This document shows, one piece after another, positions 8,939 through 18,027 of a stretch of 64,000 nucleotides of DNA. Under the pieces are notes generated by a model. The model saw only the letters and a program-made list of their open reading frames with translations, made no database searches and was not told the origin of the DNA. The DNA lies in NCBI GenBank assembly GCA_003242895.1, contig QKMY01000060.1, positions 1-64,000 on the forward strand, read 5' to 3'. The stretch's first letter is position 1; the number at the start of each line of letters is the position of its first letter. The DNA is from Candidatus Margulisiibacteriota bacterium. Lineage in GTDB: Bacteria > Margulisbacteria > Riflemargulisbacteria > GWF2-39-127. The position numbers and the translations under genes are program-made.

Positions 8939-9682
8939 ATGAAAAAGTTTCTGGTTAATGCAGTAGAAAAGCTAACTATTTTTGTCGATTTTATCTGCCA
9001 GACGAAAACTGAAGAAGAGAAGAATTATTTACGTGAAGCCGCAGCTATAGCTGATTCCATTTTCATTCAAGTTAGTAAAGAAATAAAGCCTGGCGTCAGC
9101 GAACTACAGATCAAAAGGCTGTTTGATAGCTATGTAGAAGAATCAAAGGCTGAAAAATTAGCTTTTGATACTATAGTAGCTTCGGGACCGAACGGAGCAT
9201 TTCCTCATGCAGTTCCTTCCGGGCGCATTATTCAGCGCAATGACATTGTTGTTATTGATTTCGGGGTGGTATATAATGGCTATCATTCTGATATGACGAG
9301 GACGTTGCTAATGGACCCTGACGACAAGAAAGCCCGTTCTCTCTATAAATTAGTTCTCGAAGCCCAGCAATTGGCTTTAGCTAAGGTAATCTCCGGAGTT
9401 GATATCAAGTCTCTCGATGATATTGCGAGGGGACATATCGGCAGTTATAATTTTCAGGATTATTTTGTCCATGGGTTAGGGCACGGCGTAGGGCTAAAGA
9501 TACATGAAAAGCCTTTTATTAATCAAAGAGCCAAAGGTGTTCTCAAAAAAGATATGGTTATAACCATCGAGCCTGGGATCTATTTGCCGGGCTATGGAGG
9601 TGTCAGGATAGAAGACACGGTTATCGTCGGTAAAAAGGGTTATGAAGTCCTTACGAAGTCTCCCAAAATGATTTTCTCCTAG
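8939..9682 (+). CDS. M24-family metallopeptidase, X-Pro aminopeptidase type, lacking the N-terminal domain
   Basis: Pita-bread dinuclear metallopeptidase. Metal ligands are visible in order: VIDFGV (Asp), YHSDMTR (Asp), HGLGHGVG (His), TIEPGIY (Glu) and RIEDTV (Glu). The HGLGHGVGLKIHEKP and IEPGIYLPGYGGVRIEDT wording is that of PepP/PepQ rather than methionine aminopeptidase. At 247 residues it lacks the roughly 120-residue creatinase-like N-terminal domain; the preceding intergenic DNA (48 bases) holds no remnant, and the N-terminal 25 residues are unlike the family. Such proteins often sit just before efp, which is absent here. It follows aroQ. Exact substrate is uncertain. Confidence 0.82.
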   Translation: MKKFLVNAVEKLTIFVDFICQTKTEEEKNYLREAAAIADSIFIQVSKEIKPGVSELQIKRLFDSYVEESKAEKLAFDTIVASGPNGAFPHAVPSGRIIQRNDIVVIDFGVVYNGYHSDMTRTLLMDPDDKKARSLYKLVLEAQQLALAKVISGVDIKSLDDIARGHIGSYNFQDYFVHGLGHGVGLKIHEKPFINQRAKGVLKKDMVITIEPGIYLPGYGGVRIEDTVIVGKKGYEVLTKSPKMIFS

Positions 9683-9744
9683 TGATTTAATTTTAATCGA
9701 AATTAATGTTAAAATAGATAATATTAATATTAGAGGTATAATGA

Positions 9745-11565
9745 ATGAAACGTAATAGAATTAGATTTTATAGAAGGTCTAAGCTTCTTAGAGAAATAGA
9801 ACAATACAAGGCAAAGCTAGATATCCTTCGCTATTACGTCGAAGAAATTAAGTGTATTTATAAATCAAAAAATGAAGAGCTGCAAAAAACAAATGAAGAG
9901 CTGATATTAAAGAATAAGACTATCAATGAGCAGTTTATTAGTCTCTATGAGAAAGAAGAAGAACTCATAGTAGCTAATAAAATTCTTAAAGCCAAGGAAG
10001 AAAAATTAAAGTTATTAAACGAAGAAATTTTTCAGATAGCGCAATTGAAAAGTGACTTTCTTGCGAATATGAGCCATGAATTACGTACGCCGCTTAATTC
10101 TATTTTAGGGTTTTCTGATATTTTGGTGGACGATAATTTCGGCACGTTAACAGAGAAACAACGCAGATTCGTTATAAATATTCAAAATAGCGGAAAACAT
10201 TTGCTTGAACTTATTAATGACGTGCTTGACCTTTCTAAGATAGAATCCGGCAAGGTCGAGATTAACGTTGAGGATGTATTGATTGAAGACACGGTGGAAT
10301 ATGTTGTAGAAACACTGTCTCCTTTAGCCCTCAAGAAAAATATTGAACTTTCGGTTATCAATAAAGATAATGTTAATAAGATAGAAGCTGATGAAACTAA
10401 GCTTAGGCAAGTTATTTTTAATGTGGTTGGGAATGCGATCAAATTTACTCCTGAACATGGCAGTGTTAAGATTTTTATAGAGAATTATTTGCCTGAAGTA
10501 GGAGCCGGGTTTACTAAGTTTACAATAACTGATACAGGGATCGGAATAAAAAAAGAAGATTATTCGAAAATATTTTCTGAGTTTGAGCAGATAGACAGCT
10601 CTTATGCCCGCGAAAACTCAGGAACAGGTTTAGGCTTAGCGCTGACTAAAAAACTAGTTGAAAAGCATAAGGGAGATATCTGGTTTACTTCAGAGTATGG
10701 TAAAGGAACGTCCTTTTATATAATTATCCCGAAGAATATTACCGAAAAAAAAAATGAAGATATCTGGGAAGAGTTCAGCAAGTTCGCTCCGGCAGTCGAT
10801 TATGCGCAAGACCTATCTTTTTCTCTTGACTCGGTTCTCGTTTATGAGCCTGATGAAGATAATAAAGAACGACTGTCAATGATCCTTTCTGAAGATGGAT
10901 ATCGAATTATTTTCATTGATAACTTCGAAAATATCCTTGATATTGTGAAAAAAGAAGAACCGTTACTGATCCTCGTAAATTCTTCTGTTCTGCCTGATCC
11001 TGACGAAGTATATTCCTTGTTAAAAAATGAGCAGGTGCTCTATGATATACCACTTCTTATTATGACTGATAACGATGATAAGAGGTTACGTTATAAATAT
11101 GGAATTTCAGATGTTGTACTGCTTCCAATCGATAAAGTAGGCATGAAGAATAAAATCAAGAGCATGGAAAAGAAGAAAAACGATAAAGAAGCCAGGAAAG
11201 AAATTGTTATCATCGATGATGACATAAACATAATAGAACTGGTTCATAGCTTCTTTGAAAATGATAATATAATTGTCAAAGGTTTTTCTGATTCCCGCCA
11301 AGGGCTTCGATATTTAGCTAATGCCCCAGACCTCGTGCTTCTTGATATCATTATGCCGGACCTTAATGGGTTTGAGCTGCTTAAAGAAGTTGATAGGCTC
11401 TATAAGAAAATGGACAATATTGTGATATTTTCTATGAAAGAGCTCAATGAAGAAGAACGGAAGTTCCTGAATAAAAGAGTTATCAAAGTAATCGATAAAA
11501 CCAATTTTAGCCGTGAGACGTTTGTGAGAGAGATTAATCGGCTATTGTCGGTATTGAAGCAATGA
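9745..11565 (+). CDS. Soluble hybrid histidine kinase with two receiver domains (first one degenerate)
   Basis: 606 residues with no membrane segment. An N-terminal coiled coil (about 10-100) leads to HisKA with MSHELRTPLNS (phospho-His111), then a full HATPase (NVVGNAIKFTPE, DTGIGI, GTGLGLALTKK). Residues about 360-465 look like a receiver fold without the phospho-acceptor (LILVNSSVLP in place of LxLxDxxMP). A second receiver (about 488-600) has IVIIDDD and LLDIIMPDLNG with Asp534. Input is presumably cytoplasmic. There is no partner regulator nearby, and its stop overlaps ispD (ATGA), an odd place for a signalling gene. The target is unknown. Confidence 0.88.
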   Translation: MKRNRIRFYRRSKLLREIEQYKAKLDILRYYVEEIKCIYKSKNEELQKTNEELILKNKTINEQFISLYEKEEELIVANKILKAKEEKLKLLNEEIFQIAQLKSDFLANMSHELRTPLNSILGFSDILVDDNFGTLTEKQRRFVINIQNSGKHLLELINDVLDLSKIESGKVEINVEDVLIEDTVEYVVETLSPLALKKNIELSVINKDNVNKIEADETKLRQVIFNVVGNAIKFTPEHGSVKIFIENYLPEVGAGFTKFTITDTGIGIKKEDYSKIFSEFEQIDSSYARENSGTGLGLALTKKLVEKHKGDIWFTSEYGKGTSFYIIIPKNITEKKNEDIWEEFSKFAPAVDYAQDLSFSLDSVLVYEPDEDNKERLSMILSEDGYRIIFIDNFENILDIVKKEEPLLILVNSSVLPDPDEVYSLLKNEQVLYDIPLLIMTDNDDKRLRYKYGISDVVLLPIDKVGMKNKIKSMEKKKNDKEARKEIVIIDDDINIIELVHSFFENDNIIVKGFSDSRQGLRYLANAPDLVLLDIIMPDLNGFELLKEVDRLYKKMDNIVIFSMKELNEEERKFLNKRVIKVIDKTNFSRETFVREINRLLSVLKQ

Positions 11566-12254
11566 AAAACTATGCAATTATTGCCGCAGGAGGTAGTGGC
11601 AGCAGACTGAAAATCGAAGGAGGCAAGCAATTACTCAAGCTCATGGGAAGACCGGTTGTTGCTCATTCGATCCAGTATTTCCAGGATAGTGATGTTGTTG
11701 ATGAAATAATTATTGTTACTGAAAAGAACTCAATTACTGCATATGAGCAACTTGTTTTAGAATATGAATTCACCAAAGTACGTTGTATTACCCCTTCCGG
11801 TGCAACCAGACAGCAATCAATCGCAAACGGCCTCGCTCAGCTTATGGACGCTAGATATGTCTTTATCCATGACGGTGCCCGGCCTTTAATGCGTGAAGAA
11901 TATATTTCCGATATCATTGGTGCCCTGTCTATATTTGATGGTGCAATTATCGCTGTTCCTGTGACTGATACTATCAAAAAAATTACCACCGATGGAATTG
12001 TAGAAACTACTTTGAACCGTAGTGAGCTGGTATCGGTACAAACCCCACAGGGATTTCGTTTTGATATACTTAAAAAAGCATATGAATTGGAAGATAAGCA
12101 TCTTTTTACCGATGATTCTTCGATGGTGGAAAAGGTCGGTGGAACAGTAAAAGTGATTGATGGTAGCCCTGAAAATATAAAAATTACTTATCCTCCTGAT
12201 GTATTAATTGCCGAGAGGTTAATGAAATCGAGAGAACGTAAGGAGTTATCATGA
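11562..12254 (+). CDS. ispD: 2-C-methyl-D-erythritol 4-phosphate cytidylyltransferase
   Basis: Transfers CMP to MEP in the non-mevalonate isoprenoid pathway. The nucleotide-binding start [12 protein letters not shown], the [15 protein letters not shown] Lys, and the [10 protein letters not shown] and QTPQGF motifs are canonical for IspD. 230 residues is full length. Start ATG overlaps the stop of the upstream hybrid kinase, and its own stop overlaps ispF, so ispD and ispF are tightly coupled, as in many bacteria where they are adjacent or fused. Confidence 0.97.
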   Translation: MKNYAIIAAGGSGSRLKIEGGKQLLKLMGRPVVAHSIQYFQDSDVVDEIIIVTEKNSITAYEQLVLEYEFTKVRCITPSGATRQQSIANGLAQLMDARYVFIHDGARPLMREEYISDIIGALSIFDGAIIAVPVTDTIKKITTDGIVETTLNRSELVSVQTPQGFRFDILKKAYELEDKHLFTDDSSMVEKVGGTVKVIDGSPENIKITYPPDVLIAERLMKSRERKELS

Positions 12255-12718
12255 GGGTAGGTATCGGGTACGATGTACATCAACTGGTGGAAAACCGGAA
12301 ATTAATATTAGGCGGCGTGGATGTCCCCTATGAAAAGGGATTGCTTGGGCACTCCGATGCAGATGTGCTGGTTCATGCTATTATCGACGCATTATTAGGC
12401 GGCGCAGGACTAGGTGTCATCGGACAGCATTTCCCGGATACGGATAACCAGTACAAGAATATCGATAGTATGGTTTTACTTCGCAGAACAAATGAGCTGT
12501 TGGCAGAAAAAGGATTTGAGATTAATAATATCGATGCTACCATAATAGCTCAGAAGCCCAAATTGTTGCCATATTTTGACGCCATGACCGACAATCTGGC
12601 AGATGTGCTGAAAATAGACCGCAAGCTTATTAACATCAAGGCTACTACAACTGAATATTTAGGGTTCGAGGGCAGGGGAGAGGGTATCAAAGCTGTCGCT
12701 GTTTGTACGGTACTATGA
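12251..12718 (+). CDS. ispF: 2-C-methyl-D-erythritol 2,4-cyclodiphosphate synthase
   Basis: Cyclises CDP-ME2P to MEcPP with loss of CMP, in the MEP isoprenoid pathway; a homotrimer with one metal per active site. Ligands are visible in GIGYDVHQL (Asp8, His10) and [13 protein letters not shown] (His). FPDTD, the [11 protein letters not shown] stretch and the C-terminal [20 protein letters not shown]-binding loop are all present. At 155 residues it is standard size. It overlaps ispD upstream and the SpoU-family gene downstream by four bases each. IspE, which acts between IspD and IspF, is not in the window. Confidence 0.97.
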   Translation: MRVGIGYDVHQLVENRKLILGGVDVPYEKGLLGHSDADVLVHAIIDALLGGAGLGVIGQHFPDTDNQYKNIDSMVLLRRTNELLAEKGFEINNIDATIIAQKPKLLPYFDAMTDNLADVLKIDRKLINIKATTTEYLGFEGRGEGIKAVAVCTVL

Positions 12719-13515
12719 TAAAAAATATAGATTCTATACATAATAACAAACTCAAACATATAAGAAAATTGTTGGAATCTCGCAAAGAAAGAAAACAAGC
12801 AGGTTCTTTTGTTGTTGAGGGATACAAATCCATTCAAAGCCTTTTGGAAGGGCACATAACCAGTTACAAAATAACCGAGATATTTTTTTCACATTCAGCC
12901 CTTAAAAACGATAAGAGCACATCTATTACCGATCATTATCCTTCGATGTCTTACTATTCTGTCCCTGATGACGTATTCGAAAAGCTATCGGACGTTGTTA
13001 CGAGCCAGGGTATTCTTGCTATTGTCAGCTATACAACAACAGTCCCGTTAATCAGTGAAGATCGTGGCCTCTACGTTTTAGTCGATTCAATTACCGATCC
13101 CGGGAATCTTGGTACTATTATTCGATCGGCAGTAGGCGCTGGTTTTGATGGGGTATTATTCTACGGTGCTACTGTTGATCCATACAATCCGAAAACAATC
13201 CGTGCAACGATGGGCACTTTTGCATATGCAACGTTTTTTATTATCGATGATGGTTTTCTTAATGATCTTAAAGAAAGAAAATATGATATAATAATTTTCA
13301 CAATGGACGGAAAAGAGAATATATTTGCTGCAGACTATTCTCCGAAGACAGTAATAGCAGTGGGGAATGAATCCTCCGGTATTTCTCAGCGTTTAAGATC
13401 AATTGCGAATCGAAGTATTTTTATACCAATGAACCCGCAATGCGAGTCATTAAATGCTGCTGTAGCCGGGAGTATAGGTATGTTTCAGATAGCGCATCGA
13501 GTTTATGACAGGTGA
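12715..13515 (+). CDS. TrmH/SpoU-family RNA 2'-O-ribose methyltransferase
   Basis: SPOUT-fold SAM-dependent RNA ribose methylase. An N-terminal substrate-binding domain contains FVVEGYKSI. The knotted catalytic domain shows motif 1 ([17 protein letters not shown]), motif 2 ([10 protein letters not shown]) and motif 3 ([15 protein letters not shown]). The architecture matches RlmB/TsnR-like proteins, but the target nucleotide cannot be read from sequence. I start at ATG 12715, which overlaps the ispF stop (ATGA), rather than the TTG at 12703; this gives 266 residues and begins at [19 protein letters not shown]. Confidence 0.9.
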   Translation: MIKNIDSIHNNKLKHIRKLLESRKERKQAGSFVVEGYKSIQSLLEGHITSYKITEIFFSHSALKNDKSTSITDHYPSMSYYSVPDDVFEKLSDVVTSQGILAIVSYTTTVPLISEDRGLYVLVDSITDPGNLGTIIRSAVGAGFDGVLFYGATVDPYNPKTIRATMGTFAYATFFIIDDGFLNDLKERKYDIIIFTMDGKENIFAADYSPKTVIAVGNESSGISQRLRSIANRSIFIPMNPQCESLNAAVAGSIGMFQIAHRVYDR

Positions 13516-13585
13516 GGTTATATAAATTAGCGCTATTAGCCACCTTTAGTGGATTTAGGGGTTATAGTGACGAAGGGAGTCATAT

Positions 13586-14353
13586 ATGGATTATTCTCTC
13601 AATGTAAGCAATGCGTTTACTCTCGATATAAGAAGAATGATGAGTAATTTGAAAAATGTTTTTGAAGAATATGGCATAGAATCAATACTGTTCTTGGATC
13701 AATCTGCGATGGAAGAACTCTACTTATTCAGTCAGATGAACGTTACTGTTTATGCTGATATTGAAAATGAAAAGCTGTCAAGGATTTTGAAAAAAGATTT
13801 AAAGCGGGTCCGCCCTGTTTCCGAACTTGATGATAAAGTCGACATGATATTTTTGCCTGCGGATAGATCGATTAATCATTATGACCTTCGTACAGAACGA
13901 AAACGATTAAGAAAAAAGGGTTTGATTGGGTACAAGACCTATAATTTCCCGAAAAAAGGCGAAGCACCTCTTTTGCTGCAGCAATATTACAACCGCTTGG
14001 GATTTATGACATTATTGTCTCCTAAAGGTAAGTTAACTAAAGTCGTAATTACGAGTCATGAGACCTGTTATTATTATCAGGATAAGGACACGCGGCTTGA
14101 ATCTAAAGAGGTTAAGTCACTTGTTAAAAGCTATGGATTTAAGAAGGAATTATATTTCGGGGAACTCTGCGAGGCTTACGACAAAGAGGTAAACCATTAT
14201 GCCTATAAGTTCTATCGAAAATCGAAAGGCGTTATGACCAAAGAGGAGATGGATGAGGAATTGATGCCTCTGATGACGTCCGGAGAGATATCTGATAGAT
14301 TTAACGATATCATGGAAAAAAATAGCTTAAAGCGTGAAGATTTTGAATTGTAA
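13586..14353 (+). CDS. Conserved-looking protein of unknown function
   Basis: I do not recognise this 255-residue protein. It is soluble, highly charged and rich in Lys/Arg and Tyr, with no signal peptide, membrane helix or clear enzymatic motif. A central basic stretch DLRTERKRLRKKGLIGYK (about 112-129) could contact nucleic acid, and residues 150-160 (GFMTLLSPKGKLTKVV) look like beta strands. A GAAGGGAG Shine-Dalgarno eight bases before ATG 13586 supports translation. It lies alone between the SpoU-family gene and the SAM riboswitch of metX, so it is probably the last gene of the upstream run. No function is proposed. Confidence 0.6.
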   Translation: MDYSLNVSNAFTLDIRRMMSNLKNVFEEYGIESILFLDQSAMEELYLFSQMNVTVYADIENEKLSRILKKDLKRVRPVSELDDKVDMIFLPADRSINHYDLRTERKRLRKKGLIGYKTYNFPKKGEAPLLLQQYYNRLGFMTLLSPKGKLTKVVITSHETCYYYQDKDTRLESKEVKSLVKSYGFKKELYFGELCEAYDKEVNHYAYKFYRKSKGVMTKEEMDEELMPLMTSGEISDRFNDIMEKNSLKREDFEL

Positions 14354-14356
14354 ATA

Positions 14357-14385
14357 TTGACAAATAATGTCATCGCAGTTAGCAT
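14357..14385 (+). promoter_or_regulatory. Promoter of the metX-metW transcript
   Basis: TTGACA (14357-14362), 17 bp spacer, then TAGCAT (14380-14385), placing the start of transcription just before the SAM riboswitch P1 stem at 14397. The -35 is perfect; the -10 matches four of six consensus bases. Confidence 0.55.
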
Positions 14386-14396
14386 TATGGTGAAGA

Positions 14397-14495
14397 TCTT
14401 ATCGAGAGTGGTGGAGGGACAGGCCCGAAGAAACCACGGCAACCTTGTTTAGTAACAGGTGCCAAATCCTGAGCAGTGTAACTGCGAAGATAAGA
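14397..14495 (+). ncRNA. SAM-I (S-box) riboswitch
   Basis: S-box aptamer upstream of metX. The P1 stem pairs TCTTATC (14397-14403) with GATAAGA (14489-14495). Inside lie the conserved blocks GAGGGAC-GGCCC, a near-canonical ACGGCAACC, and GGTGCCAAATCCTG, which form the four-way junction and SAM pocket of the class. Binding of SAM stabilises P1. The 3' strand of P1 is also complementary to TCTTATC at 14519-14525 in the downstream terminator, which is the expected switch between antiterminator and terminator. High SAM should therefore shut off metX-metW. Confidence 0.96.
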
Positions 14496-14515
14496 AGTTG
14501 AAATGTAATATTTTA

Positions 14516-14548
14516 GCCTCTTATCAATAATGGTAAGAGGCTTTTTTT
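14516..14548 (+). terminator. Intrinsic terminator of the SAM riboswitch expression platform
   Basis: Perfect 8-bp stem GCCTCTTA/TAAGAGGC (14516-14523 with 14534-14541), 10-nt loop, then seven T residues. Its 5' arm can alternatively pair with the 3' strand of the aptamer P1 stem. Confidence 0.93.
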
Positions 14549-14612
14549 GTCGCTGGGGAGTGCACTTTCTCCCCTGATGATGTGAAAAACTCTTGATAGA
14601 ACGAGGAATTGT

Positions 14613-15734
14613 ATGGATCAGGACTTGAATACCCAGACTGGAAAATTTACCTTTGCTGAGCCGCCAAGTACGTTTGTATTGGAGAGCGGACAGATAATCG
14701 GCCCGATTACGATTGTTTATGAAACTTATGGTCATCTTAATAAAGAGAAAAGTAATGCGGTACTGATCTGTCATGCTTTAAGCGGAGATGCTCATGCGGC
14801 AGGGAAGTATAACGAGAAAGAGAAAAAACCAGGCTGGTGGGATATTATGATAGGTCCGGGTAAGCCGTTTGATACGAATAGATATTATGTCATTTGCTCG
14901 AATGTTATCGGCGGTTGTAAGGGAAGTACCGGTCCTATTACGATTAATCCCGAAACTGGAAAACCCTACGGAATGGATTTCCCGGTAATAACAATTCAAG
15001 ATATGGTGAAAGCTCAGAAGGCGCTTATCGATTGTCTCGGTATAGAGGTCCTTTACTGTATAGCTGGCGGATCGATGGGCGGCATGCAAGTTCTTAAGTG
15101 GACACAATTATTTCCTAAACGGGTAAAGGCTGCAATGGCCATCGCTACAACGGCGCGGTTGTCTGCCCAAAGTATTGCCTTTAATGAAGTCGGAAGACAG
15201 GCGATAATCGGAGATCCTCATTGGAATAGAGGGGATTATTATCATAAAGATCATCCGCACAAGGGGTTATCAATTGCCAGGATGCTTGGACATATAACCT
15301 ATTTGTCCGATGCGTCTATGCGCGAGAAATTCGGGAGAAAATTGCGTGGCAGTGATACTTATAGCTATGAACTGTTAACAGAATTTCAGGTGGAAAGTTA
15401 TCTGCATCACCAGGGAAAGAGTTTTACTGAGAGATTTGATGCGAATTCTTATCTCTATTTAACAAAGGCCATGGATTATTTTGATTTGGCGGATGGGTAT
15501 GCTAGTCTTCAGGATGCCTTAAAAGATTATAAGAACAAATACCTGGTTTTGTCATATTCTTCTGACTGGCTTTTTCCTACCTATCAGGCGAAGGAACTGG
15601 TAAGCGCGTTACGGGGAAATAATATCGATGTGTCTTTTTGTGAAATACAATCAGCTTACGGCCACGATTCTTTTTTAATTGAAAATCCGTTGCAGGATAA
15701 GTTGATTCGGGGTTTTCTGGAAAATATTGAGTAA
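14613..15734 (+). CDS. metX: Homoserine O-acetyltransferase
   Basis: Alpha/beta-hydrolase-fold acyltransferase that activates homoserine for methionine synthesis. 373 residues, typical length. [28 protein letters not shown] and the nucleophile elbow GGSMGGM (Ser154) are conserved; Asp and His of the triad lie in the C-terminal part (SSDWLFPT and YGHDSF). Acetyl- versus succinyl-CoA preference cannot be decided safely from this reading, so acetyl is the default name. GAGGA precedes ATG 14613. The SAM-I riboswitch immediately upstream, with metW downstream, confirms the pathway. Confidence 0.95.
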   Translation: MDQDLNTQTGKFTFAEPPSTFVLESGQIIGPITIVYETYGHLNKEKSNAVLICHALSGDAHAAGKYNEKEKKPGWWDIMIGPGKPFDTNRYYVICSNVIGGCKGSTGPITINPETGKPYGMDFPVITIQDMVKAQKALIDCLGIEVLYCIAGGSMGGMQVLKWTQLFPKRVKAAMAIATTARLSAQSIAFNEVGRQAIIGDPHWNRGDYYHKDHPHKGLSIARMLGHITYLSDASMREKFGRKLRGSDTYSYELLTEFQVESYLHHQGKSFTERFDANSYLYLTKAMDYFDLADGYASLQDALKDYKNKYLVLSYSSDWLFPTYQAKELVSALRGNNIDVSFCEIQSAYGHDSFLIENPLQDKLIRGFLENIE

Positions 15735-15764
15735 GCTTACTTGCTAACTGAGAGGTTGGAAACT

Positions 15765-16397
15765 ATGTATCATTTTCAAGGAATATACCACGAACCGTCA
15801 CATAAGCGGCTCGATTTACAAATTATCGTTGATTTGATAGAAGAGGGCAGCAAAGTCCTTGATATCGGGTGTGGTGATGGCGATTTGCTGGCACTTTTGA
15901 AAAAAGAGAAGAAGATTACTGCATACGGGATAGAAATACTTGATGAGAAGATAGGTAATTGTGTCAGCAAAGGGCTTACCGTTTTTCAGGGGAACATTGA
16001 TGAGGGACTTTGCGATTACGGGAACGGGTGCTTTGATTACGTCATATTATCCCAAACTCTTCAGGTTGTTATGAAAACCGAATTTGTTATTAACGAAATA
16101 CTTCGTGTGGGAAAGAAAGCTATTATAAGCTTCCCAAATTTTGGCTTTTGGAAGTGCCGCTGGGACTTGTTGATTACAGGACGGTCGCCAAAAACGAAAT
16201 CATTACCATTTGAGTGGTACGATACTCCGAATACGAGAATACTGACAATAAAAGATTTTAGAGCTTTTTGTGAAGAAAAGAATATCGCTATAATCAAAGA
16301 AATCCCTTTATTAGGAACCAAAACACAGGGGAAAGTTGTGGCGATGCTTCCTAATTGGAGGGCACATTACGGCATGTTTATAATTTCGAAGGACTAG
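15765..16397 (+). CDS. metW: MetW, methionine biosynthesis methyltransferase-like protein
   Basis: Class I methyltransferase-fold protein that accompanies MetX in methionine synthesis. The SAM loop VLDIGCGDGDLLALL is followed by VILSQTLQVV and the MetW-specific FPNFGFWKCRWDLLITGRSP and PFEWYDTPNTR stretches. The frame is open from TTG 15741, but ATG 15765 with AGAGG nine bases upstream gives the family-like start MYHFQGIYHEPSHKRLD. metX-metW is a very common operon and the riboswitch upstream should control both. Its biochemical role is poorly defined in general; interaction with MetX has been reported for some homologues. Confidence 0.93.
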   Translation: MYHFQGIYHEPSHKRLDLQIIVDLIEEGSKVLDIGCGDGDLLALLKKEKKITAYGIEILDEKIGNCVSKGLTVFQGNIDEGLCDYGNGCFDYVILSQTLQVVMKTEFVINEILRVGKKAIISFPNFGFWKCRWDLLITGRSPKTKSLPFEWYDTPNTRILTIKDFRAFCEEKNIAIIKEIPLLGTKTQGKVVAMLPNWRAHYGMFIISKD

Positions 16398-16405
16398 GGA
16401 ATAGT

Positions 16406-17263
16406 ATGAATAATCTCGTTTCAGCGTGTTTTAAACCTAGAGCAAAAGATTCGTACAAGGGTGATTATGGTCGGTTAATGGTGTATGGCGGCAGTTTCGG
16501 GATGATGGGTGCTGCGTGTCTGGTTGCCAGAGGCGCGATGAGGACCGGAGCTGGTTTAGTCTATATTGCATCTCCTTTATTATTAGTAAACTTTTTTAAC
16601 CTTGCTTTTACCGAGGCAGTAATTAAGGGGTATCCTGACGAGTTAGGAACTATTTCGCATGATTCTATCGATACGTTATTAGCAGACATGGAAAAAGCGA
16701 GTGCACTCGTTATCGGACCGGGTTTGGGAGTCTCTCCCAACGCGAGAAAAATAATTTTGGATATTTTAAAAAATTTAAGAAAGCCGGTTGTTTTAGATGC
16801 TGACGGTATTAACAATATTCATCGGCATGAATTGAAACATATTAAAGCATCTGTCATCATTACTCCTCATTACGGAGAATTTTCACGGCTGATGGATTTG
16901 TCGATTGCTGATATCCAAAGCAGCGGGACTGAGTTATCCAGAAGAGCTGCCGGAGAGTTGAATATTACTATCGTTTTGAAAAGTTACAGAACGTTAATAA
17001 CAGATGGGGAACGTTCTATTGAGAACACAACAGGTAATCCGGGAATGGCGACAGCCGGATCCGGAGATGTGCTGTCCGGTGTGATTGGCGGGCTGCTGGC
17101 TATGGGTAATGGAGTTTTTGAAAGTGCTGTTGCCGGGACATATGTGCATGGGTTGGCTGGAGACATTGCGGCTGTTGATAAAGGAGAGTATGGTCTGATA
17201 GCCTCAGATATTGTAGAATGTTTACCTAGTGCAGTTTTAAAGGTGCAAAAATATAATGTTTAA
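16406..17263 (+). CDS. nnrD: ADP/ATP-dependent NAD(P)H-hydrate dehydratase
   Basis: Repairs damaged NAD(P)H hydrates by nucleotide-dependent dehydration. Ribokinase-like fold with YGGSFGMMGAACLVARGA, VIGPGLG, VLDADGINN and the anionic-hole signature GNPGMATAGSGDVLSGVIGG. I use ATG 16406, after CTAGGGA and eight bases beyond metW; a TTG at 16355 would overlap metW needlessly. The protein is 285 residues and consists only of the dehydratase half. The NnrE epimerase domain, often fused in bacteria, is missing and must be elsewhere or absent. It overlaps mlaE by eight bases. Confidence 0.93.
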   Translation: MNNLVSACFKPRAKDSYKGDYGRLMVYGGSFGMMGAACLVARGAMRTGAGLVYIASPLLLVNFFNLAFTEAVIKGYPDELGTISHDSIDTLLADMEKASALVIGPGLGVSPNARKIILDILKNLRKPVVLDADGINNIHRHELKHIKASVIITPHYGEFSRLMDLSIADIQSSGTELSRRAAGELNITIVLKSYRTLITDGERSIENTTGNPGMATAGSGDVLSGVIGGLLAMGNGVFESAVAGTYVHGLAGDIAAVDKGEYGLIASDIVECLPSAVLKVQKYNV

Positions 17264-18023
17264 GTTATTAGGTTCTTTAGTCATAAGTTTCATTGACGAG
17301 TTAGGTAATATCACTATTCTGGGCCTCAGGGCAATGCGTTCGATTGTCAAAGGAAAGGTCCAGATGCGGAATGTTATTGATCAGATGGCTTGGCTTGGCG
17401 TCAACTCACTGGCTGTTTCGGTGACTACTGCTGCTTTTGTCGGCATGGTATTTGCGACGCAGATCGTTACTAAATTTTCGAAGCTTGGTGCGATCAGTAT
17501 GGTCGGTGGAATTGTTGGGCTAGCTGTGTGGCGGGAATTAGCTCCTATCCTTACTGCTGTTGTTCTTGCCGGTAGAATAGGCGCTGCGATTGCTGCAGAG
17601 TTAGGTTCTATGAAGGTTACTGATCAGATAGATGCCATGGAATCTATGGCAGTAAGCCCGGTTGATTACCTTGTTGCTCCTAGAGTATTATCCTGCGTTT
17701 TTATGTTGCCGGTCTTGATTATTTTTGCTGACCTGATAGGTTTTCTAGGCGGATATTTCGTTTCTGTATTTATCTTTAGTGTTAATCCGGTATCCTATTT
17801 TACCTCGGCTTCAACAATGCTAACAGTTACTGATATATGGCCAGGTATTTTTATTAAAGGCCCTATTTTTGGTTTGATTATTTCTATGATCGCTACATAC
17901 AAAGGGTTAAGCGCAAAAGGTGGTGCTCGAGGTGTTGGCGAAGTAACAACAAGTGCTGTTGTTCTCGCATTAGTAAGCATATTTGTCTCCAACTATTTTT
18001 TGTCGCAAATTATTTTTAGGTGA
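17256..18023 (+). CDS. mlaE: MlaE-family ABC transporter permease (phospholipid transport)
   Basis: Inner-membrane permease of the MCE-linked phospholipid transporter. 255 residues with about five hydrophobic helices. Typical MlaE/YrbE stretches are visible: FVGMVFATQIVTKF, RELAPILTAVVLAGRIGAAIAAELGSMKVTDQIDAM and PRVLSCVFMLPVL. It starts inside the end of nnrD and is followed four bases later by mlaF and then mlaD. No mlaA, mlaB or mlaC gene is present, so this is the minimal EFD form. Confidence 0.95.
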   Translation: MFKLLGSLVISFIDELGNITILGLRAMRSIVKGKVQMRNVIDQMAWLGVNSLAVSVTTAAFVGMVFATQIVTKFSKLGAISMVGGIVGLAVWRELAPILTAVVLAGRIGAAIAAELGSMKVTDQIDAMESMAVSPVDYLVAPRVLSCVFMLPVLIIFADLIGFLGGYFVSVFIFSVNPVSYFTSASTMLTVTDIWPGIFIKGPIFGLIISMIATYKGLSAKGGARGVGEVTTSAVVLALVSIFVSNYFLSQIIFR

Positions 18024-18027
18024 TACC

